Shown: positions 1 through 6,136, counted from the stretch's first letter. The stretch is DNA of 8,454 bases from Methanoregula sp. (GCA_003157895.1 PMKW01000170.1:6813-15266); one strand, 5' to 3'. Numbers and translations: made by a program. Notes: a model not told the origin generated them from the sequence alone.

Positions 1-82
1 AAAAAAAAGATCATCTGCAGGGACAGCCGCAAGTCTGTACTATACCTGATTACCCATCGACAAACCCCGCATTCAGAAAATT

Positions 83-119
83 AAAAAAAGGGTATCAGGT
101 CCGGTACCTGCAGGTTCCC
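83..119 (-). terminator. Hairpin plus T-tract terminator of the KaiC-like gene
   Basis: Directly after the stop codon of the minus-strand gene at 120, the minus strand can form a hairpin with stem CAGGT/ACCTG (plus positions 96-100 and 106-110) and a five-base loop. GGG and CCC lie further out and could extend it. Seven T residues (plus-strand A run 83-89) follow. An oligo-T stretch after a gene is the usual archaeal termination signal. Nothing coding was seen in positions 1-82. Confidence 0.5.
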
Positions 120-743
120 TTATACCACCCGTGAGGTGGTTGAGGCCTCGATACCCCGATCAGTGATGATGAACGGGAGAAGACGCTGGGGTGCTGCCGA
201 GTCCTTGATCTTCTGTACTGCCAGAGTCCGACTGATATCGGCCTGGGTGATCTCGGTCTTGAACTCGATGACAACATCAGCCGCACGCATCACCCTTGTC
301 ATCTCGATCGGCTGGTGGATGCCGGTATAGACCACAAACAGGAGATTGGCATTCCGGTTCCTCATGTCCTCGCGGGCATAGCGGAGGAACTTGAGGGCGA
401 CTTCAATTCCGTACTTGACGATAATGGTGGAGAGCGAGTCGACAACGATCCTCTTGCCGGCCATCTGGGTCATGTAGAGGTCCGGGTGCATCTCGGTGGC
501 ATCGATCATGCCTACATCCACGTCCCCTTCGTTCATCAGGTACGTGCCCTCTTCCCCTCCTTCCGCCTTCCAGAACTGGTTCGCTGCAAGGTCGACACCG
601 GCAACCGGCGTACCGTAGATCATGATGAGAGTTCCCTCAGGAAACCCGCCATCAAGGAGCAGGTTGAGCCCTATGATACCGGTCGTCCGCTTCTTGACCT
701 TCCCGCTGATAGGGATGTCCTGGATAACGCTCTTCGTGTCCAT
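120..743 (-). CDS. RecA/KaiC-superfamily ATPase-like protein with degenerate Walker A
   Basis: A 207-residue protein with the KaiC/RadA-like fold signature. It opens with the characteristic 'TTGIIGLNLLLDGGFPEGT' segment (20-38), which leads into the P-loop strand 'LIMIYG'. The P-loop position reads GTPVAGVDL (44-52) where active KaiC-type proteins have GxPGxGKT, so the phosphate-binding lysine and following Thr/Ser are absent. The Walker B strand is present as KRIVVDS (97-103, Asp102), followed by 'LSTII'. The length is that of a single, rather short KaiC domain, with no duplicated domain and no fused output domain. It probably acts in the cytoplasm as a regulatory or scaffold-like relative of the RAD55/KaiC group; the partner is unknown. 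No clear Shine-Dalgarno precedes the start, and a TATA-like box about 24 bases upstream suggests a nearly leaderless transcript. It lies downstream of the acyl-CoA ligase gene in the same direction, 92 bases away, with its own promoter. Loss of ATP binding is inferred from the motif only. Confidence 0.75.
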   Translation of the reverse strand: MDTKSVIQDIPISGKVKKRTTGIIGLNLLLDGGFPEGTLIMIYGTPVAGVDLAANQFWKAEGGEEGTYLMNEGDVDVGMIDATEMHPDLYMTQMAGKRIVVDSLSTIIVKYGIEVALKFLRYAREDMRNRNANLLFVVYTGIHQPIEMTRVMRAADVVIEFKTEITQADISRTLAVQKIKDSAAPQRLLPFIITDRGIEASTTSRVV

Positions 744-760
744 CGGGGATATACCGGAGA

Positions 761-773
761 GTATTATTTAATT
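761..773 (-). promoter_or_regulatory. TATA box of the KaiC-like gene (leaderless type)
   Basis: Read on the minus strand, the sequence is AGAAATTAAATAATAC: a purine-rich BRE-like stretch followed by an A/T core. The core lies about 24 bases upstream of the ATG at 743. Archaeal TATA boxes sit about 26 bases before the transcription start, so transcription would begin almost at the start codon. This fits the lack of a ribosome binding site. Confidence 0.4.
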
Positions 774-810
774 TCTGGTTAAAATGTTTATGGGAGCCCG
801 GACGATTTTG

Positions 811-828
811 TCGCAGAATATCCTGCGA
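811..828 (-). other. Hairpin after the acyl-CoA ligase gene
   Basis: TCGCAG (811-816) and CTGCGA (823-828) form a six-base-pair stem around a six-base loop, eight bases beyond the stop of the ligase gene. No T-tract follows on the minus strand. It may be a weak terminator or an mRNA 3' end structure between the two genes. Confidence 0.3.
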
Positions 829-835
829 AACCGGA

Positions 836-2377
836 TTAAGAGCGCGATTCGCCGAATTTTTCCCTTAGTTCGCGGCGGAGGAGCTTCCACCCGTGGACCC
901 GGGGCAGTGAACCGGTGACCATGAGCTTCCGCGGGATCTTATATCCTGCCATATAGTCGCGGCAATATGCCTCGAGTTCTTTCTCGCAAAGTGCCATCCC
1001 GGGCCGGAACACGATTGCCGCGATCGGGATTTCGCCCCTGCGTTCATCGGGCACACCGAAGACAGCAACATCCGCGACCGCCGGGTGCCGGATAATGACG
1101 TTCTCGACCTCGGTCGGGTAGATCTTCCATCCCGACATGATGATCATGTCCTTTTTCCGGTCCGTAATGCAGAGAATGCCATCAGGGTCGAGGTACCCGA
1201 TATCACCGGTCAGGAACCAGCCGTCCGGCCTGAAGACTTCGCGGGTTGCCTCCGGCAGGTTCCAGTACCCCTTTGCCACTGCCGGCCCGCGGAGGGCGAC
1301 TTCCCCGCACTCACCGTACGGGAGCTCTCGTTCCGGATCGCCGGTATCAACGATCCGGATCTCGGTGTAGCCGACAGCCACTCCGACGCTCTGATAATCC
1401 TTTGTCAGGTGAGGATACTCGGGGAGCGTGGTGGTACCGGAGCCAATCACGATCGTCTCCGAGAGCCCGTACGAGTTCGCGACCGGGATATGGTAGCGCT
1501 TATCGAAGGCTTCCCAGACCACCGGCAGGAGCTGGCCGCCCCCGGAGATGATCACCCGGGCACTCTTCAGCTGCTCCTCCGTACCGGGCGGGGAATGGAC
1601 CAGGGAATGGATGACCGGCGGCATCCCGGCAAGCACCGTGACCCTGTACTGATCAGCAAGCTCAAGATACCGATCGAGATCAAACCGTTCCATCATCACA
1701 TAAGTGCCCCCGGCCCGGATAACGGCGATCCCCCAGGACAGCCCGACATGGCCCATCGGATAGATACCGAGGTAGATATCCGTTGGCCGTAACCGGAGAG
1801 CGTCCCGTTCGGTATCGAGAGCAGTCATCCAGTTGCCGTGGGTGAGCATGGCGCCTTTGGGCCGTCCGGTCGTGCCAGCCGTATACTGGATATGGCAGAG
1901 ATCTTCGGTTGAGCAGTTCGCTGCCCGCGTGTTCTCCGGGACAGGAGGGAACGAGTCCCATGCTGTGGATCCGTCGCAGGATCCGCCCGTGCAGATGATA
2001 TGGGAGAGGGTGGGGGCATCCTTCCGGATGGTGCCGATGATTTTGACGCCCTGCAGGTCCGTGATGACCGTGCAGGCACCGGCATCGTTGATGAGCAGGA
2101 GCAGTTCCTTACCGCGGTACACGATATTGGTCGGCACTGCCACAGCGCCAATCCGCCAGATGGCAAAATAGCTGATCAGGTACTCGGGTGAGCTGTCGAG
2201 GTAGATACACACCCGGTCGCCTTTCTTCACGCCAAGCGACAGGAGACCGAGACCAACCCGGTTCATCTCGTCCCGGAGCCGTTTGTACGAACAGGTCACG
2301 TTCCGCGAGGGACAGATGAGCGCGGCCTTGGCTTCAGGAACGCTTTTTGAATCGAGAAGGGTGGTGACATTGGACAT
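836..2377 (-). CDS. AMP-dependent acyl-CoA synthetase/ligase (ANL superfamily)
   Basis: A 513-residue, full-length member of the adenylate-forming (ANL) superfamily. These enzymes activate a carboxylic acid with ATP to an acyl-adenylate and then form the CoA thioester. All core motifs are visible: the P-loop YTAGTTGRPKG (165-175), the A5 motif NSYGLSET (301-308), the TGD motif (390-392) with the ATP-ribose-binding Asp392, the hinge region with Arg407 in ITDRKKD (404-410), and GWKIYPTEVE (416-425). The C-terminal catalytic lysine is Lys498 in LPRVHGWKLLRREL; the usual Gly before this Lys is Trp. Overall layout resembles medium/long-chain fatty-acid or aryl-CoA ligases, but the substrate cannot be read from sequence alone. 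The start is supported by GGTG four bases before ATG and a TATA box about 46 bases upstream. It is cytoplasmic and read in the same direction as the KaiC-like gene. Family assignment is secure; substrate is open. Confidence 0.93.
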   Translation of the reverse strand: MSNVTTLLDSKSVPEAKAALICPSRNVTCSYKRLRDEMNRVGLGLLSLGVKKGDRVCIYLDSSPEYLISYFAIWRIGAVAVPTNIVYRGKELLLLINDAGACTVITDLQGVKIIGTIRKDAPTLSHIICTGGSCDGSTAWDSFPPVPENTRAANCSTEDLCHIQYTAGTTGRPKGAMLTHGNWMTALDTERDALRLRPTDIYLGIYPMGHVGLSWGIAVIRAGGTYVMMERFDLDRYLELADQYRVTVLAGMPPVIHSLVHSPPGTEEQLKSARVIISGGGQLLPVVWEAFDKRYHIPVANSYGLSETIVIGSGTTTLPEYPHLTKDYQSVGVAVGYTEIRIVDTGDPERELPYGECGEVALRGPAVAKGYWNLPEATREVFRPDGWFLTGDIGYLDPDGILCITDRKKDMIIMSGWKIYPTEVENVIIRHPAVADVAVFGVPDERRGEIPIAAIVFRPGMALCEKELEAYCRDYMAGYKIPRKLMVTGSLPRVHGWKLLRRELREKFGESRS

Positions 2378-2418
2378 GGGGCACCGGGTATTGGAGTTGT
2401 TACAAAATTGGACGTTGA

Positions 2419-2428
2419 TGTATATAGG
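2419..2428 (-). promoter_or_regulatory. TATA box for the acyl-CoA ligase gene
   Basis: The minus strand reads CCTATATACATC here, with the TATATA core at plus 2421-2426. It lies about 46 bases upstream of the ligase ATG, predicting a transcript starting near 2397 with a leader of about 20 bases, enough to hold the GGTG ribosome binding site. Confidence 0.45.
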
Positions 2429-2489
2429 CGTTCATTATGGGGGCGGCCCGGGATCTGTCAGCCCATCCGGCTCCCGGAACCGGAAAAAG

Positions 2490-2520
2490 AGACCGGGTAT
2501 TATTCCCGGTTTTAAAAATA
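2490..2520 (+). promoter_or_regulatory. Inverted repeat abutting a TATA-like box upstream of the 122-residue gene
   Basis: ACCGGG (2492-2497) and CCCGGT (2505-2510) form a perfect six-base inverted repeat with a seven-base spacer. It runs straight into TTTTAAAAATA (2510-2520), a plausible TATA box about 65 bases before the ATG at 2581. Because the neighbouring gene is divergent, no upstream plus-strand transcript needs terminating here. An operator is therefore at least as likely as a terminator. The predicted transcript would start near 2543. Confidence 0.35.
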
Positions 2521-2580
2521 TCTCATGAAAGGACGGAATGTTTTTTATGGTTCCTGCCCCGATTAATCAGTCTGACAGTT

Positions 2581-2949
2581 ATGGCAGAAGAAAATCCGCA
2601 GCCGGAGAATACCGGAGAGCAGCCGTCACCGGCACCGCAGCAGCAGACAGCGCAGCAGCCCAGGGCCCCGCAGGGCCAGAACAGCTCCGGGCAGCGGAGG
2701 AACGACCGGCATGGCAATTCCCGCCATCACGATAGCCGGCAGGATCATCACCGGCGCGACCAGCAACAGTCCCCCGTGCCGAAAGCGCCGGAAAAACCTT
2801 TCGTAACAACAGGAAAAGATGAGGACCTTGATGACGAGGAAGAGACCGAGCAGGACCGCTCATCCCCGCAGGGCAGGCACCGTTACCGCGGTGGCAGGCC
2901 ACCCAAGAAGATTATCGAGGAATGGGCAAACGACCCGTACTGCGAATAG
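2581..2949 (+). CDS. Charged, intrinsically disordered small protein (unknown function)
   Basis: I do not recognise this 122-residue protein. It is low in complexity and built in blocks: a Pro/Gln/Glu-rich N-terminus (1-32), an Arg/His/Gln/Asp-rich block (37-63), an acidic patch DEDLDDEEETEQD (80-92), and a basic-to-amphipathic C-terminus. The C-terminus contains RGGRPPKK (103-110) and ends in 'EEWANDPYCE'. The GRP core flanked by basic residues resembles an AT-hook, which would fit nucleic-acid binding, but the match is loose. There is no signal peptide or membrane segment, so it should be cytoplasmic. The start MAEENPQ was chosen because the frame extended upstream (to 2437) crosses the likely promoter and loses the compositional pattern. 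The local ribosome binding site is weak. The conserved-looking C-terminal block argues for a real gene rather than a chance frame. Confidence 0.65.
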   Translation: MAEENPQPENTGEQPSPAPQQQTAQQPRAPQGQNSSGQRRNDRHGNSRHHDSRQDHHRRDQQQSPVPKAPEKPFVTTGKDEDLDDEEETEQDRSSPQGRHRYRGGRPPKKIIEEWANDPYCE

Positions 2950-2960
2950 CGGAAGAAGCG

Positions 2961-2996
2961 CGTTCCCGTTTTTTTGGGGCACTTCCCGCTCTTTTT
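2961..2996 (+). terminator. T-tracts after the disordered-protein gene
   Basis: Two T runs (2969-2975 and 2992-2996) lie 20 to 47 bases after the stop at 2949. Oligo-T stretches terminate archaeal transcription without needing a strong hairpin; none is obvious here. Confidence 0.35.
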
Positions 2997-3061
2997 AAAA
3001 ACAGGCAATATAATTATATCCACCTCCCCGTTCCGGCAGGAGACGCGGTCAGAGTGCATCG

Positions 3062-3070
3062 ATATAAAAT
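3062..3070 (+). promoter_or_regulatory. TATA box for the surface lipoprotein gene
   Basis: ATATAAAAT lies about 50 bases upstream of the ATG at 3117, predicting a transcription start near 3093 and a leader of roughly 24 bases. A second A/T-rich stretch (3007-3018) is a less well placed alternative. Confidence 0.45.
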
Positions 3071-3116
3071 GATTATGCATAAATACGCAGGAATAATACC
3101 ATTCTTTAGAGTATTT

Positions 3117-4070
3117 ATGGCAAACAACCGCATCCATGCTGCACTGCCTGTCGTGCTCCTCCTCTGTCTCGCAGTGATGGCCTTCAGCGCCGGCTGCCTC
3201 AGGGAGAGTTCGGTGGAAGTGACATCCATCACGGTCGGCGCCCAGAACGTGACGGGCTCCGAGGTCACCCTGAACGTGACGTCCGAAATACAGAACACCA
3301 ATGGGGTCTCCTCGGGGATAGCGCGGGTCCAGCTCAAGGCATACGATACTGCAAGCGGTCTCGTTGTCGCGGATCAGACCGGCGATGCCGGCTTCCTCGG
3401 CATCCGCGGGTCCGGGTCCATCACTCAGACCCTCGTCCTCCCGAGGACAGGCTCCTACCGCCTCGTCAGCACGGTCTTCGAGAACGGCCAGCGCAAGGGG
3501 CAGGGAGAGCTGACCGTGTACAGTCTCGATCGGCTTACCCCCGATATCCAGAAGACCGGCCTTGCCATCACCGACATCGATTTCCTGGTAAAGAAGGTGG
3601 CGGATGACCGGGCGACCATCCAGACAGACATCTATTTCACCAACAATAACCGGGCCCCGAGCGGAGCGTTCGATATCGAAGTAAAGGCAAAGGAAGAGGA
3701 CGCGAAGCTGCTTGCCGACAAGCAGCGGACCCACCTGGAGAGCATCCAGCCGGATGCCACGCGGGTATCCAGCGTGACCCTCTCCGTCCCCGACCAGTAT
3801 AACTATGTTGTCGAGGTGCTGGTCTGGAAGAACGAGACGATTATCCTGCGGGGCGAGGGGAACGTAAGGCTCCGGCCCGGTATCCTGGTGAAAAATGATA
3901 CGCAGTTTGTGACAAAACAGATCGAAACCTCGAAGTTTGTCGGGGAAAGCGGAGATTCTTACGCGATCCCGATACCGACTACCCGATCTCCCGGCTTTGG
4001 TATACCACTGGTCATCGCCGCTCTTGGCTCTCTTGCCGTGTTCATGCATATCAGGAGGCGGCAGCCATGA
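3117..4070 (+). CDS. Surface lipoprotein with two repeated beta domains and PGF-CTERM tail (DUF7490-like)
   Basis: A 317-residue exported protein. Residues 1-27 are a lipoprotein signal peptide: a basic start, a hydrophobic core and lipobox FSAGC with Cys27. The body has two related domains, about 35-136 and 148-255. They share a pattern of 'IxN/TNN...', 'xxKAxxxxxxLxADxQ', 'LxxPxxYxxxVxVxxN' and a terminal GxGxxxV/L strand, indicating an internal duplication of a beta-sandwich module. The C-terminus carries SPGFGIP (291-297), a hydrophobic helix and HIRRRQP. This is the PGF-CTERM layout recognised by archaeosortase A, which removes the helix and attaches a lipid. Possible N-glycosylation sequons occur at N44, N53, N239 and N260. 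The body resembles the methanogen DUF7490 group from memory; that name is tentative. The start at MANNR gives a proper signal peptide, whereas an upstream in-frame extension crosses the promoter. The stop overlaps the next gene (ATGA), implying cotranscription. Function is unknown, probably cell-surface. Confidence 0.85.
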   Translation: MANNRIHAALPVVLLLCLAVMAFSAGCLRESSVEVTSITVGAQNVTGSEVTLNVTSEIQNTNGVSSGIARVQLKAYDTASGLVVADQTGDAGFLGIRGSGSITQTLVLPRTGSYRLVSTVFENGQRKGQGELTVYSLDRLTPDIQKTGLAITDIDFLVKKVADDRATIQTDIYFTNNNRAPSGAFDIEVKAKEEDAKLLADKQRTHLESIQPDATRVSSVTLSVPDQYNYVVEVLVWKNETIILRGEGNVRLRPGILVKNDTQFVTKQIETSKFVGESGDSYAIPIPTTRSPGFGIPLVIAALGSLAVFMHIRRRQP

Positions 4071-4372
4071 CCGGGGAAGAGAGCACGCCACAAACGCCGG
4101 AGAATTCGTACTATATCCCCTCAAAGGAGAATACTATGACAAAAGACCCAAAACCTGCGGAGAAGAAGTCCGGAAACGACCTGCTCGGGCTGGCATATGT
4201 GGTTATCGGGATTTTCGTCCTGATAGCAGCATTCCAGCTCTATTTCACGATCCAGGATCTGATCAGGACCTGGTTTTCCGACCAGTTCGTGCCCGTCATT
4301 TCGTCCGTTTACTATGTTGCGGTTATCGTTGCCGGTGTCTGGCTGATCCGGGAATATATCCGGAAACAGTAA
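4067..4372 (+). CDS. Small two-helix membrane protein
   Basis: A 101-residue protein I cannot place in a family. It has a polar N-terminus (1-38), a first hydrophobic segment (39-60, LLGLAYVVIGIFVLIAAFQLYF without its last residues), a short loop with TIQDLIRTWFSDQF, and a second segment (76-94) ending in the basic REYIRKQ. Two membrane helices with both ends on the same side are expected. The first ATG overlaps the lipoprotein stop (ATGA) and is preceded by AGGAGG (4053-4058), so translational coupling is likely. A second in-frame ATG at 4136 (Met24) has its own AAAGGAGA and would give a 78-residue form with both helices intact. Being coexpressed with a surface lipoprotein, it may help in its membrane context, but that is only a guess. 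Confidence 0.75.
   Translation: MTGEESTPQTPENSYYIPSKENTMTKDPKPAEKKSGNDLLGLAYVVIGIFVLIAAFQLYFTIQDLIRTWFSDQFVPVISSVYYVAVIVAGVWLIREYIRKQ
4123..4130 (+). promoter_or_regulatory. Second ribosome binding site inside the small membrane protein gene
   Basis: AAAGGAGA ends five bases before the in-frame ATG at 4136. It is as good as the site at 4053-4058 serving the first ATG at 4067. Either the true start is 4136 or both forms are made. Confidence 0.5.
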
Positions 4373-4376
4373 ACCT

Positions 4377-4955
4377 CTAAAAAATTTTTTCGCCGAGCAG
4401 TCCCGGTACTTCCCCTGCTTTTACCATCCTGACCCCGATATTCTGCATGTCCCGGGTATTGGCCCGGTGCACTTCTCCGGTGGATGCCCCGGTCGCGTCA
4501 TCGATGAGCACGACCGGGTAATTGTATGCAATACCATCGAAGACTGTGGTCCGGATGCAGTTCGGGGTCTGAATGCCGCACACATAAAGGGTTGAAACCT
4601 GAAGCGTCCGGAGCATCAGGTCGAGTTCCGTACCGATGAAGGCGCTCATCCGGGTCTTGGTGAGCACATACTCTCCTTTCAGGGGCGTAAGTTCATCGAT
4701 GACTGCTGCCCCTCTCGTTCCCTCAACCGCAAACGGGGATCTGGCGAAGAGCTCCTTCCTTGTGATCTCCACATCCGAACCGTCAGGCCTGTGTACCCGC
4801 AGGACATGGAAGACCGGCAGGGACCGTTTCCTGAACTCTGTAAGTACAGCCTGGATCTTCGGGATCACTGCCGGTGCCCCCGCGACTTTCAGCGGTTTTT
4901 CCTCTAATATAAAATCGTTCTGCATATCGATGATCAGGAGTGCTGGTTTTCTCAT
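4377..4955 (-). CDS. Cysteine hydrolase, isochorismatase/nicotinamidase family
   Basis: A 192-residue protein of the isochorismatase-like hydrolase family, which cleaves amide or enol-ether bonds through an Asp-Lys-Cys triad. All three residues are in place: Asp10 in LLIIDMQNDF (6-15), Lys100 in TKTRMSAF (99-106), and the nucleophile Cys133 in CGIQTPNCIRTT (126-137), just after the segment that forms the family's cis-peptide. Length is normal for the family. Members include nicotinamidases, ureidoacrylate/biuret hydrolases and N-carbamoylsarcosine amidases; the sequence does not tell which. The metal-site histidines expected of a true nicotinamidase are not obvious (the Asp-x-His motif is absent), so nicotinamide is a weaker candidate. 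It is cytoplasmic. The gene is divergent from the TauE/SafE permease, sharing a 68-base promoter region, and convergent with the small membrane protein gene. Confidence 0.9.
   Translation of the reverse strand: MRKPALLIIDMQNDFILEEKPLKVAGAPAVIPKIQAVLTEFRKRSLPVFHVLRVHRPDGSDVEITRKELFARSPFAVEGTRGAAVIDELTPLKGEYVLTKTRMSAFIGTELDLMLRTLQVSTLYVCGIQTPNCIRTTVFDGIAYNYPVVLIDDATGASTGEVHRANTRDMQNIGVRMVKAGEVPGLLGEKIF
4378..4390. terminator. Bidirectional A/T-tract terminator between convergent genes
   Basis: A run of six A (4379-4384) is followed by six T (4385-4390) between the ends of the convergent genes. The T run serves the plus-strand transcript and lies within the last codons of the minus-strand hydrolase. 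The A run provides a T-tract for the minus-strand transcript at its stop codon. The gene ends are only four bases apart. Confidence 0.5.
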
Positions 4956-5023
4956 GAGGATCCCCCGTCAGATTATTTTACGCCCGGGACATAATACCTT
5001 GCAGCAGGTTTCTGGAGAACGTC
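4956..5023. promoter_or_regulatory. Divergent promoter region, hydrolase / permease
   Basis: The 68-base gap holds two A/T-rich cores: GATTATTTTA (4971-4980) and ACATAATACC (4990-4999). The first is about 46 bases before the permease ATG. The second, read on the minus strand as GGTATTATGT, is about 38 bases before the hydrolase ATG. Assignment of each core to a direction is uncertain. The permease start is supported by GGAG (5014-5017) six bases upstream of its ATG. Confidence 0.35.
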
Positions 5024-5830
5024 ATGGATCCTATCCTTCAGCCGATAATCCTGTTTTTTACGGGGATTATTGCCGGTACAGAATCCGGCCTCTTCGGTGT
5101 CGGGGGCGGCTCCCTTATGACACCGGTCCAGTTCTGGCTGTATACCGCCAGCGGGATGGACAGCACGCTTGCCACCCGGCTTGCCTTCGGTACATCGCTT
5201 GCCGTGATAATCCCGACCATGATCAGCGGGGCGCTGGCCCACCATAAACACGGTGCGGTGGAATGGCACGCGGCCCTGCCTATGGGAGTTGCCGCGATCA
5301 TCGGCGGATTTGCCGGGGGGATTGCGGCATCCTATGTCCCGGGCCACGTGCTCCGTCTGTTCTTTGCGATCTTTATTCTCATCATGGCAGTCCGCATGGT
5401 CTGGCACATCCGGGAATGTTCCGAATGCGAGATGCGGGGATCGGTTATCCGGTTTCTTATCACCGGGTTCTTCATCGGCATCCTTTCCGGCCTGACCGGG
5501 CTTGGCGGCGGCGCGCTGCTCGTACCGGTCCTGGTCCTCCTGTTCGGCTACCCGATGCACCGGGCGGTCGGCACGTCATCGGCCTGCCTGATCTTCTCCT
5601 CGTGCGGGGCGGTGACCGCGTATGTCATCACCGGCTGGGGTGTGGCCGGGCTCCCCCCGTACTCGATCGGGTACGTGGACCTGCTGACCTTTGCAATCCT
5701 TGCGGTGACTACGATCCCGGCTGCCCGCATCGGTGTGCGGTTTGCCCATTCCTGTTCCGGCAGGAACCTGCAGATCCTCTTTGCGATCATGATGGTGCTG
5801 ATCGGTCTCTCCATGCTGGTGAGCGTGTGA
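5024..5830 (+). CDS. TauE/SafE family membrane permease (probable anion exporter)
   Basis: A 268-residue integral membrane protein with about eight helices in two homologous halves, typical of the TauE/SafE family (formerly DUF81). Each half starts with the family's glycine motif: FGVGGGSLMTPV (24-35) and GLTGLGGGALLVPVL (156-170). Each also has a later Gly-Thr-Ser motif: RLAFGTSLAVI (52-62) and RAVGTSSACLIFSS (180-193). Family members move sulfite, sulfonates, sulfoacetate or other organic anions across the cytoplasmic membrane; the substrate here is not determinable. The loop between the halves is short and contains a CxxC pair (Cys132, Cys135), unusual for the family as I know it. Length is normal. 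A ribosome binding site (GGAG) lies six bases before the ATG. The divergent hydrolase gene may or may not be functionally linked. Confidence 0.92.
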   Translation: MDPILQPIILFFTGIIAGTESGLFGVGGGSLMTPVQFWLYTASGMDSTLATRLAFGTSLAVIIPTMISGALAHHKHGAVEWHAALPMGVAAIIGGFAGGIAASYVPGHVLRLFFAIFILIMAVRMVWHIRECSECEMRGSVIRFLITGFFIGILSGLTGLGGGALLVPVLVLLFGYPMHRAVGTSSACLIFSSCGAVTAYVITGWGVAGLPPYSIGYVDLLTFAILAVTTIPAARIGVRFAHSCSGRNLQILFAIMMVLIGLSMLVSV

Positions 5831-5850
5831 TGCGGGAGAGCGGCTGCGGG

Positions 5851-5858
5851 ATTTTTTC
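5851..5858 (+). terminator. T-tract after the permease gene
   Basis: A run of six T (5852-5857) follows the permease stop by about 20 bases, preceded by a G-rich stretch without a clear stem. It fits archaeal oligo-T termination. Confidence 0.35.
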
Positions 5859-5928
5859 AGGAGAAATATCGGCAGTATCTCCTTTCCGTTTATCCGAAGT
5901 TTTTACCGGATGGTAGAACGATACAGGG

Positions 5929-5938
5929 ATATTTTAAG
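5929..5938 (+). promoter_or_regulatory. TATA box for the lysine-rich small protein
   Basis: GATATTTTAA sits about 55-60 bases before the ATG at 5989, predicting a start near 5958 and a leader of about 30 bases that includes the strong ribosome binding site. Confidence 0.4.
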
Positions 5939-5988
5939 AAGGAAAAAAGCTAAACAGAATCAGCCAGAGACGAAAGCGAGGTGACGAT

Positions 5989-6126
5989 ATGCCAACGAGT
6001 AAGAAACAGATGACGAAGCTGAACCAGGTGAAGAAGGCCAAGGCAGAAGAGCTCTCAAAGCAGGCGGCTGCGGGCAGCAAAGAGGCCCAGAAGAAGCTCA
6101 AAAAGCTCGAGAAGAAGATCAAGTGA
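5989..6126 (+). CDS. 45-residue lysine-rich helical protein
   Basis: A short reading frame preceded by GAGGTGA (5978-5984), a near-perfect complement to the archaeal 16S rRNA tail, four bases before the ATG. The product starts MPTSKKQMTKLNQVKKAKAE and ends KKLKKLEKKIK. Fifteen of 45 residues are Lys, and most of the rest are Ala, Glu, Gln and Leu. Two amphipathic helices separated by AAAGS (26-30) seem likely. There is no signal peptide or cysteine. The strong ribosome binding site, own TATA box and following T-tract argue that it is a real, well-expressed gene. A nucleic-acid-binding or ribosome-associated role would suit the composition but is inference; I do not recognise a family. The overlapping antisense frame is judged a shadow of this gene. 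Confidence 0.75.
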   Translation: MPTSKKQMTKLNQVKKAKAEELSKQAAAGSKEAQKKLKKLEKKIK

Positions 6127-6136
6127 GCCACCGGGA

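Noticed and set aside
1085..1792. Plus-strand frame of 235 residues opposite the acyl-CoA ligase
   Set aside because: The minus strand has all ANL motifs in a full-length frame; the plus frame is its shadow.
2437..2580. N-terminal extension of the disordered protein
   Set aside because: The extension crosses the inverted repeat and TATA-like box and has a composition unlike the rest; MAEENPQ at 2581 is the better start.
2922..3116. N-terminal extension of the surface lipoprotein
   Set aside because: It would overlap the preceding gene and the TATA box at 3062-3070, and it would bury the signal peptide inside the chain.
2883..4124. 413-residue minus-strand open frame
   Set aside because: It is opposite the signal-peptide-bearing lipoprotein gene, lacks a ribosome binding site or promoter, and shows no domain; it is a by-product of GC-rich third codon positions.
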